From NCBI GenBank assembly GCA_037441765.1, contig JBBIRM010000154.1, forward strand, positions 1 to 6,918: 6,918 bases of DNA, written 5' to 3'. Source of the DNA: JBBIRM01 sp037441765 (GTDB lineage Bacteria > Desulfobacterota > BSN033 > UBA1163). Position 1 is the stretch's first letter; each line of letters opens with the position of its first letter. Both the position numbers and the translations under genes were made by a program. Shown here piece by piece: positions 1 through 4,809 of the stretch. The notes under the pieces were generated by a model. That model was not told the origin of the DNA, made no database searches, and saw only the letters and a list, made by a program, of their open reading frames with translations.

Positions 1-1
1 A

Positions 2-265
2 AATCGGTGTTTGAGATGTATTCATGGTAGATTTTACGATCGTTCTGAGAATCCTTATTCATCCCTTCCTTACGATGAGGAATTGGCACAGGCATTTGGA
101 TGTGATAGGCTTCGGCCTATCCAGATGAGAAGATGTCGAAGATTCGTTGAGATTGTTTGTGGTTATTCTTTTGAAGATTATTTCAGTGAGATGAGCATCC
201 TTTATGAATATCGAGAGATCATTAATAGAATTAATGAAATCTGGAAGGACTATTTCTTACCTTAG
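2..265 (+). CDS. C-terminal part of an unrecognised protein (5' end outside window)
   Basis: The reading frame is open from the left edge and ends at a TAG at 263-265. A TTG at 11 could be read as a start, but codons continue in frame upstream of it and there is no ribosome binding site, so this is more likely the tail of a longer gene. The visible peptide opens with a CxxC pair (C-L-R-C) and is rich in Arg, Tyr and acidic residues. It has two further Cys residues near the middle and ends in an amphipathic, aromatic-rich stretch (EIWKDYFLP). No membrane segment is seen. I do not recognise the family. The early cysteines could be part of a metal or Fe-S site, but that is only a possibility. 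It is separated from tetR by more than 550 bases and is probably a different transcription unit. Confidence 0.45.
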   Translation, partial: NRCLRCIHGRFYDRSENPYSSLPYDEELAQAFGCDRLRPIQMRRCRRFVEIVCGYSFEDYFSEMSILYEYREIINRINEIWKDYFLP

Positions 266-596
266 AATTGTAATTGAAAAAAACTTTCGTAAGATTACTG
301 ATAGAATATTTTTAATATAAGGGCTTCTTTTCTCTGGCCAAAAATTTGGGTAAGTCATTATGCATTGCACTATTTAATCATGAGTTGCATATGGCAAGAG
401 CCAATCCAATGCTTGTTAACCAAAACCCATAAATACTCCTCCAGAAGATTGCCTACAAATAGCTTATAGCTTCTTTTTGATGCAATAAATAAGTTTATAT
501 ATAAAATTGTAGGACAAGCCTTCGAGCTTAGCTAACTGAATTAGAGCAGGTATGTCCTAAAGGTTTTTTAAGCCTTACTTTTATACCCAAAAGATA
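266..596. other. Intergenic stretch without a recognisable gene
   Basis: This AT-rich stretch contains no reading frame with credible coding character on either strand. Only weak short inverted repeats are visible, for example TATGCA at 359-364 with TGCATA at 386-391. I see no transposase remnant, tRNA or clear promoter. It may hold the untranslated end of the upstream gene. Confidence 0.5.
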
Positions 597-633
597 CTTT
601 TTCAAAGTTCTCTCATTGAGAGCTCTGAAAAAG
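597..633. repeat. Long perfect-looking hairpin (hairpin A)
   Basis: The arm CTTTTTCAAAGTTCTC (597-612) pairs with GAGAGCTCTGAAAAAG (618-633) around a five-base TCATT loop. There is one A-C mismatch and one G-T wobble in 16 positions. No T-run follows on the + strand. The right arm can also pair with 724-739 further downstream, so hairpin A competes with the terminator-like structure described separately. Confidence 0.6.
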
Positions 634-747
634 TCCTGAAATAACTGGGAGGTAGGGTTCCAAACCCTTCGAATGCGGGCCTCTCCACCCCACCTCCCAG
701 TCTATAAGAATAATTTTAGTACCTTTTCAGAGGGCTCTCATTTTTTT
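618..747 (+). terminator. Terminator-like long-range stem with T7 tail (hairpin C)
   Basis: GAGAGCTCTGAAAA (618-631) pairs with TTTTCAGAG (724-732) and CTCTC (735-739), with a two-G bulge at 733-734. The far arm is followed directly by seven T residues at 741-747, the usual tail of an intrinsic terminator. Hairpin B fits inside the loop. It would stop + strand transcription arriving from the left just before the tetR promoter. The large loop makes it less certain than a compact terminator, and hairpin A competes for the same left arm. Confidence 0.4.
644..701. repeat. GC-rich inverted repeat ACTGGGAGGT/ACCTCCCAGT (hairpin B)
   Basis: A perfect 10-bp stem joins 644-653 to 692-701. After one mismatch it extends by GGGT 655-658 with ACCC 687-690. 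An alternative small stem-loop, AGGGTT/AACCCT (654-659/663-668), lies inside. The stretch is markedly more GC-rich than its surroundings. Its loop contains TTCGAAT followed by a segment resembling the 3' end of a tRNA (see findings), but no complete tRNA cloverleaf can be drawn. Confidence 0.55.
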
Positions 748-748
748 C

Positions 749-777
749 TTGACAAGCATGAAACCTTATGGTAATAG
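749..777 (+). promoter_or_regulatory. Candidate sigma-70 promoter for tetR
   Basis: A perfect -35 box TTGACA (749-754) is followed after 17 bases by TAATAG (772-777), a weak -10 match. TAGATT at 775-780 is an alternative -10 at longer spacing. Transcription would start near 784-790, just before the operator palindrome. The -35 match and the position are the main support; the -10 is poor. Confidence 0.4.
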
Positions 778-791
778 ATTGTAAAAAAAAA

Positions 792-803
792 CCGACCAGT
801 CGG
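792..803. promoter_or_regulatory. TetR-type operator palindrome CCGAC-CA-GTCGG
   Basis: Two perfect 5-bp half sites, CCGAC and GTCGG, flank a CA centre, giving a GC-rich palindrome in a very A/T-rich background. It lies between the candidate promoter and the tetR start codon at 824, the usual place for autorepression by a TetR-family protein. No second copy of the full palindrome was found in the window, including upstream of the CoA ligase and dctP. Binding by the adjacent regulator is inferred. Confidence 0.6.
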
Positions 804-823
804 AATATTTTATAAGTTAATTT

Positions 824-1432
824 ATGAAAAATATAGGGAAAAAAATAAAAAATAAAAATATTGCAAAAATAGAAATGGTTGGAAAGATTGCAGCAAAGCT
901 GTTTAATAACAAAGGATTTCTGGAAACCAGCATGGAAGATATTGCAACAGCTGCTAAAATGAGTAAAGGGGGAATCTATCATTATTTTTCCAACAAGGAT
1001 GAGATACTTTACTTTATTTTAAATAAATATATGGACCTCCTTCTAGGAAATTTGGAAGAGGACTTGAAAAGAATAGATGGAAATCATTCCAAAATAAAAT
1101 TCATCACATCACGTCATATAGCCATTTATGCAAAATATTTAAACGAAGGTAAGACTCTTCTTAATGAAACCCCTTTGTTACCTCAAAAATATTATAAAAT
1201 TATTGCTGAAAAAGAGAAAAAATATTACAGGATTATAGCGAACATCCTATCAGATTTTTTTGATGGCCATATTGAGAAAGGAAAGTTAACTGTACTCACC
1301 TTTACCCTGTTGGGAATGTGTAATTGGATTCATTCCTGGTATAACCCCAAAGGGTCAGTAAGCCCCCAGGAACTTTCAGAAATCATTTGCAATGTATTTT
1401 TCAATGGTATAAACAAACTGAAACGAATTTAA
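824..1432 (+). CDS. TetR/AcrR-family transcriptional regulator, acyl-CoA-responsive type suspected
   Basis: This 202-residue protein has the normal length of a TetR repressor. The N-terminal DNA-binding domain spans about residues 15-65. It includes SMEDIATAAKMSKGGIYHYF (36-55), which matches the family helix-turn-helix pattern, followed by NKDEIL. The all-helical C-terminal part contains NWIHSWYNPKG (167-177) followed by an SPQELSEI-like helix. This resembles the C-terminal domain of KstR2-like regulators, whose known ligands are CoA thioesters. I chose the ATG at 824, although its ribosome binding site is poor, because the next Met (codon 18) would cut into the first helix. The gene lies just upstream of a CoA ligase, so a CoA thioester made by that enzyme is an attractive ligand (inference). 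The palindrome at 792-803 suggests autorepression. The family call is firm; the ligand and regulon are not. Confidence 0.9.
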   Translation: MKNIGKKIKNKNIAKIEMVGKIAAKLFNNKGFLETSMEDIATAAKMSKGGIYHYFSNKDEILYFILNKYMDLLLGNLEEDLKRIDGNHSKIKFITSRHIAIYAKYLNEGKTLLNETPLLPQKYYKIIAEKEKKYYRIIANILSDFFDGHIEKGKLTVLTFTLLGMCNWIHSWYNPKGSVSPQELSEIICNVFFNGINKLKRI

Positions 1433-1473
1433 CAAATATAGATGTAATAAGCTCAAATAAAAATCAGAACCGA

Positions 1474-1497
1474 TTACTTTAACTTCAAAAAAAGTAA
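1474..1497. repeat. Short inverted repeat TTACTTT/AAAGTAA before the CoA ligase
   Basis: A perfect 7-bp stem (1474-1480/1491-1497) with a 10-base loop sits in the 126-base gap between tetR and the ligase gene. A GATAAT (1504-1509) that could serve as a -10 box lies just downstream, but I see no good -35 at the right distance. The repeat could be an operator or a weak stem-loop. It has no T-tail on the + strand and does not resemble the tetR operator. Confidence 0.25.
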
Positions 1498-1544
1498 AAA
1501 GTAGATAATGGAAAAGGATTATTTTATTTATGAGATTTTAATTT

Positions 1545-1552
1545 AAGGGAGG
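1545..1552 (+). promoter_or_regulatory. Strong ribosome binding site of the CoA ligase gene
   Basis: AAGGGAGG ends six bases before the ATG at 1559. It supports that start over any internal Met. Confidence 0.7.
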
Positions 1553-1558
1553 AAAGTC

Positions 1559-2902
1559 ATGAAGTACTATAATAAAAAAGAAGAGACTATATCACTGGAA
1601 GCATTGAAAAATTTGCAGAATTATCGTCTGAGAAAAGTGGTAGAGAGATGCTATAACACAATTCCTTATTACAAAGAAGTATTTGATCGTGTGGGACTGA
1701 AACCAAGGCATATCAAGACAACCGATGATCTGATTCATGTCCCCTTCACCGAGAAGAAGCATCTTCACTCCCTTTATCCTTTCCCATTATTAGGACGAAA
1801 ACCTCAGGAGATTTTTAGATTTTGTGCCACTACAGGAACAACCGGTCCGCCGGTCTTGATTGGATTTACAAGGAAAGATTGGTTTGTAACACTTAGGAAT
1901 TTGATGGGTAGAATGCTTACAATGTGGGGGATCGGCAAAGGAGACATTGTTTATCAAGCTTATGGATTAGGTCTCTGGATTGGTGGTCCTTCAAAAGAGC
2001 TTGGGGTAGATGCTGTAGGGGCCACCCTATTTCCTGCTGGACCTGGTAGGTCTAGCGCGGCTGTAGAATGGTTAAGAGATATACCAATAACTGTTTTACT
2101 ATGTTCTCCCACTTTTGCCATACATTTAATTAATACAGCCAAATCAAAAGGAATAGATCCTTCTATGGATTGGAAGATAAGAATCATTATGTTTGGAGGA
2201 GAAAAGGCGTCCACAGAAATTCGAAGGAAGATAGAGAATGAATTACCAGAAGGTTGCAAAAGTTTTGTAGGTTATGGGTTGTCTGAAACAGGGGGGCCAC
2301 CTGTTGCCAATGAGTGTATTTATTCTCGGGAAGAAGAAGATATGCATGTTTTTGCCGATCATGTCTTTCCTGAGATTATAAATTCTGAAACTGGGGAAAG
2401 GGTAGCTCCAGGTGAACAAGGAGAATTGGTATTAACCACCCTGACAAGAGAGGCCTCACCAATGATTCGTTGGAGAACCCGGGATATCACAAGTTGGGCA
2501 GAAAGACCTCTTGGATGCAAATGCCGGAGAAATGCCTTCCCAAAGATTAGACCTATTGTTGGACGTTCAGATGATATGATTAAAGTAAGAGGTACGATGT
2601 TTTGGCCATCACAAGTGGAGGATATCCTGAGTAAGATCGATGGATTGAATTTAGAAGGATGGCAGATTTTCTTAGATACCCCTAAAGATGGGATGGAGAG
2701 GGTTAAGGTGTGTGCTGAGGCTACTGAAATATTTTGGAACCGGGAGGGGATGACTGAAATTCTAAAATCCAAAATCTCTTCTGAGATTTCAGCACGATTA
2801 GGTCAATCGGTTGATGTCGAGATTTGTGCACCTAATTCTTTACCGCGCTACGAGAGGAAAGCGGTTAGACTAATAAGAATGAAGGAGGGCCAGCAAATTT
2901 AA
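1559..2902 (+). CDS. Phenylacetate-CoA ligase (PaaK)-like AMP-forming acyl/aryl-CoA ligase
   Basis: The 447-residue product belongs to the adenylate-forming family (ATP + carboxylate + CoA giving acyl-CoA + AMP + PPi). Its length and motifs match the PaaK branch, and it is expected in the cytoplasm. Visible motifs, in order: the N-terminal segment RCYNTIPYYKEVFDRVGL (30-47) typical of PaaK-like proteins; the P-loop TTGTTGPPV (91-99); YGLSETGGP (239-247); GEL (288-290); RTRDI (306-310), containing the Asp that binds the ribose; the hinge region GRSDDMIKVRG (335-345) followed by FWPSQVE; and PRYERKAVR near the C-terminus, where K434 is the likely catalytic Lys. The P-loop has Pro where Lys is usual (TGTTGKP). 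A GCKC pair (319-322) sits where relatives have cysteine-rich CxCGR-like segments. The gene is followed by TRAP transporter genes and an iorA-like gene, which fits organic acid uptake and activation. The actual acid is unknown; phenylacetate is only one candidate, and paaK is therefore not assigned. Confidence 0.85.
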   Translation: MKYYNKKEETISLEALKNLQNYRLRKVVERCYNTIPYYKEVFDRVGLKPRHIKTTDDLIHVPFTEKKHLHSLYPFPLLGRKPQEIFRFCATTGTTGPPVLIGFTRKDWFVTLRNLMGRMLTMWGIGKGDIVYQAYGLGLWIGGPSKELGVDAVGATLFPAGPGRSSAAVEWLRDIPITVLLCSPTFAIHLINTAKSKGIDPSMDWKIRIIMFGGEKASTEIRRKIENELPEGCKSFVGYGLSETGGPPVANECIYSREEEDMHVFADHVFPEIINSETGERVAPGEQGELVLTTLTREASPMIRWRTRDITSWAERPLGCKCRRNAFPKIRPIVGRSDDMIKVRGTMFWPSQVEDILSKIDGLNLEGWQIFLDTPKDGMERVKVCAEATEIFWNREGMTEILKSKISSEISARLGQSVDVEICAPNSLPRYERKAVRLIRMKEGQQI

Positions 2903-2969
2903 TAAAATCAATTTGTCTTTTACTTAAATTTGAAGATTCTTTAACATGCTATATGTTTGTGGTGGAAAT

Positions 2970-2998
2970 TTGATCAAACAAATGAATCCTATTTTAAT
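2970..2998 (+). promoter_or_regulatory. Candidate promoter for dctP, overlapping a palindrome
   Basis: TTGATC (2970-2975) and TTTAAT (2993-2998) are separated by 17 bases and match the sigma-70 -35 and -10 boxes at four and five of six positions. The -35 is embedded in the perfect 10-bp palindrome TTTGATCAAA (2969-2978), a possible operator. A separate start site would let the transporter be expressed apart from the ligase gene. AT-rich DNA gives such matches by chance, so support is moderate. Confidence 0.35.
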
Positions 2999-3007
2999 TT
3001 TTAAGAT

Positions 3008-3095
3008 GAAAGGAGGTGTTGAAATCTTACATAATAATAAATATTTTTAAGAAGGTGATATGGTCTTTAAACAAATTGAAGAAAGGAGGTTGAAA
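3008..3095 (+). promoter_or_regulatory. Repeated Shine-Dalgarno region before dctP
   Basis: GAAAGGAGGT-TGAAA occurs at 3081-3095 and, with two extra bases (GT), at 3008-3024. A further SD-like GAAGGTGAT lies at 3051-3059 directly before an in-frame ATG at 3060. Only the last copy (AAGGAGG 3083-3089, six bases before the ATG at 3096) has ideal spacing, and it decides the start chosen for dctP. The first copy has no well-spaced start codon. Confidence 0.55.
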
Positions 3096-4118
3096 ATGGA
3101 AATGAAAAAGATATCTTTAATAATTTTTTTAATAGCTTTATTGGTGATATGGAATGGGCCTAATAAAACTTTTGCTCAAAAACCTATAGAGGTCACTTAT
3201 AGTGTCATATACCCTGCTCTCCATCTCCATACAAAGCTAATTAATGAATGGGGGAAGGAGATTGAGAAAAGAACAGATGGAAGAGTAAAAGTCGTCGTAT
3301 TCCCAGGTAACACTCTCACCCCACCTGATAAGTGTTATGATGGAATTGTAAAAGGGATTTCTGGAGCGGGAATGGCGATCTTGGCCTATACAAGGGGCAG
3401 ATTTCCTTTAACAGAGGTTATTGACCAGCCTCTGGGTTATAAAAGTGCTCGAGGAGCAACAAAATTGATCAATGAATTTTATAAGAAATTTCGACCAAAG
3501 GAGTTTGATGATGTGAAAGTCATGTATTTTCACGCCCATGCACCAGGAATACTTCATACATCAAAGAAGCCCGTCTATAAACTCGAGGATTTGAAGGGGA
3601 TGAAGATTCGATCTACCGGCATGAGCGCTAAAATTGCAGCCGCTTTAGGAGCAACTCCAGTTGCTATGCCTATGAGTGACTCTTATGATGCATTAAGTAG
3701 GGGGGTAGTAGATGGTACGTTGATGCCCTTTGAGCCAATGGCAGGTTTTAAATTGGCAGAGGTTTTAAAATATACAACAGAATATTTTCATGCCACTTAC
3801 ACTACGGGGTTTATTGTTGCCATGAATAAAGAGATTTGGAATTCATTTTCTTCAGATATTCAAAATAAGATTGAAAAGATCAATGAGGAATGGATAGATA
3901 AAACAATAAAGGCCTGGGATGATCTCGAAAAAATAGGGAGAGAGGCTTGTATTAAATCGGGCACTAAATTCTACACTCTCTCAAAAGATGAGGATGAAAG
4001 ATGGGGGAAATTGGTCAGGCCCATACTCGATGAATATATCTCTAATATGAAAGTTAAAGGTCTCCCCGGAGAGGAGGCTTTAAAATTTTGCTTGGATTGG
4101 CTAAGGAAATATCAATAA
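3096..4118 (+). CDS. dctP: TRAP transporter periplasmic substrate-binding protein (DctP family)
   Basis: This is the extracytoplasmic solute receptor of a tripartite ATP-independent periplasmic transporter. It captures an organic acid and passes it to the DctQM membrane subunits. With the start at 3096 the protein has 340 residues, normal for the family. Residues 1-27 form a Sec signal peptide: a charged start (MEMKK), a hydrophobic core (ISLIIFLIALLVIW) and likely cleavage after TFA before QKPIEV. There is no lipobox Cys. The family core appears at about 168-225: LKGMKIRSTG, whose Arg172 corresponds to the conserved Arg that clamps the ligand carboxylate, then GATPVAMP, then the SDSYDALSRGVVDGT signature. 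The C-terminal part is helical. An upstream in-frame ATG at 3060 with a weaker SD would add 12 residues, and I consider it less likely. The ligand is probably a carboxylate, and the adjoining CoA ligase suggests one that is activated to a thioester (inference). Confidence 0.92.
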   Translation: MEMKKISLIIFLIALLVIWNGPNKTFAQKPIEVTYSVIYPALHLHTKLINEWGKEIEKRTDGRVKVVVFPGNTLTPPDKCYDGIVKGISGAGMAILAYTRGRFPLTEVIDQPLGYKSARGATKLINEFYKKFRPKEFDDVKVMYFHAHAPGILHTSKKPVYKLEDLKGMKIRSTGMSAKIAAALGATPVAMPMSDSYDALSRGVVDGTLMPFEPMAGFKLAEVLKYTTEYFHATYTTGFIVAMNKEIWNSFSSDIQNKIEKINEEWIDKTIKAWDDLEKIGREACIKSGTKFYTLSKDEDERWGKLVRPILDEYISNMKVKGLPGEEALKFCLDWLRKYQ

Positions 4119-4119
4119 A

Positions 4120-4158
4120 AAAGTGGAAGGGAGAGGAGTAAATACTCTTTTCCACTTT
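4120..4158 (+). terminator. Intercistronic hairpin between dctP and dctQ
   Basis: AAAGTGGAA (4120-4128) pairs perfectly with TTCCACTTT (4150-4158). The stem extends inward through two G-T pairs to GAG/CTC (4131-4133/4145-4147). It begins right after the dctP stop codon and is followed by only a weak T-rich tail (TTTCTTATAATT). This fits a partial terminator or an mRNA-stabilising 3' structure that lets the binding protein be made in excess over the membrane subunits. Confidence 0.6.
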
Positions 4159-4193
4159 CTTATAATTAAGATAAAAATTAAGGGTATTTACTT

Positions 4194-4676
4194 ATGAAAG
4201 GATTCTTAAAAAAGATAAAGGATATAAGTCAATTCTTAAATATAATTGCCGGAATTAGCCTTACTCTCCTGATGTTGCTGACAATTGCTGATGTAATTTT
4301 GAGAGGTATGAAAAGACCTATTGTTGGCACCTATGAGCTTGTAGCTTTTTTAGGGGCAGTTGTGATTGGATTTTCTATGCCAATAACTTCTTGGACGAGA
4401 TCGCATATTTTTGTAGATTTTTTGATTTTAAAATTTTCCCGAAAAATAAGGGATTTTTTTAATTTTTCTACAAGATGTTTGGTGATATTTTTATTTTTCT
4501 TAATTGGTTGGAATCTTATAAAGTTTGGCATGGATCTAAAGAGATTGGGAGAGGTCTCACTAACCTTACAAATTCCATTCTACCCAATTGTTTATGGAGT
4601 TGGCATTTGTTGTTTTGTTGAGTGTTTGGTTGTTTTATGCGATATCGTGAAGATTTTGGGGGGAGAATATGAGTGA
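4194..4676 (+). CDS. dctQ: TRAP transporter small membrane subunit (DctQ family)
   Basis: The 160-residue protein has the expected size and four predicted membrane segments (about 14-36, 46-64, 92-111 and 128-151). The family signature lies between the first two: ADVILRGMKRPIVGTYELV (32-50), matching the pattern D-V-x-x-R...P-I-x-G-x-x-E. HIFVD follows at 71-75, as in relatives. It acts in the inner membrane, where it forms the transport unit with DctM. The ATG at 4194 is preceded by a modest AAGGG (4180-4184) at nine bases. The gene sits 75 bases after dctP, behind the hairpin. Its end overlaps the ATG at 4669 that looks like the original dctM start, a usual arrangement for translationally coupled dctQ and dctM. 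Confidence 0.9.
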   Translation: MKGFLKKIKDISQFLNIIAGISLTLLMLLTIADVILRGMKRPIVGTYELVAFLGAVVIGFSMPITSWTRSHIFVDFLILKFSRKIRDFFNFSTRCLVIFLFFLIGWNLIKFGMDLKRLGEVSLTLQIPFYPIVYGVGICCFVECLVVLCDIVKILGGEYE

Positions 4677-4809
4677 TGTAATGGTGGGAATTATTGTTCT
4701 TCACAGGTATCGAGCTGAGTTTTGCTATGGCATTAATTGGTTTCGTGGGATTCAGTATGATTGTATCATTAAAAGCTGCATTGAGTCTATTGGCAAAAGA
4801 TATCTTTGA
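4669..4809 (+). pseudogene. Apparent original 5' end of dctM, now out of frame
   Basis: An ATG at 4669, preceded by a G-rich SD (GGGGGGAG, 4658-4665) and overlapping the dctQ stop codon by eight bases, begins MSDVMVGIIVL. That is the typical opening of DctM proteins. The frame then loses DctM character (HRYRAEFCYG...) and stops at 4807-4809. The DctM sequence FTGIELSFAMALIGFVGF instead continues in the next frame from about 4697. A small deletion of a length not divisible by three, at about 4696-4702, would explain both the frame change and the missing part of the first membrane helix. A sequencing or assembly error would look the same. Confidence 0.5.

Noticed and set aside
359..391. Inverted repeat TATGCA/TGCATA as a possible mobile-element end or operator
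   Set aside because: Six bases with a 21-base spacing in AT-rich DNA is expected by chance, and no partner structure or target duplication was seen.
644..701. Possible tRNA gene (7-bp acceptor-like stem, CCA anticodon-like loop TTCCAAA, T-loop TTCGAAT)
   Set aside because: The T-arm cannot pair properly (AACCC against GCGGG), no D-arm exists and the enclosed length is about 55 bases, far too short for a tRNA. It is kept only as a hairpin with a tRNA-like fragment.
716..982. Open frame on the - strand over the tetR start
   Set aside because: It is rich in Phe, Cys and Tyr as expected from the reverse complement of A-rich coding DNA, and it overlaps a clear TetR gene, promoter and operator.
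1960..2772. Two open frames on the - strand inside the CoA ligase gene
   Set aside because: Both lie wholly within a motif-confirmed gene on the + strand, with no plausible product or ribosome binding site.
3006..3050. ATG-started 14-codon leader ORF
   Set aside because: It has no ribosome binding site of its own and no conspicuous codon run that would suggest attenuation.
3019..3093. A 24-codon TTG-started leader ORF before dctP
   Set aside because: The SD lies only two bases from the TTG and the peptide is unremarkable. It cannot be supported beyond a chance frame, although its stop lies next to the dctP ATG.
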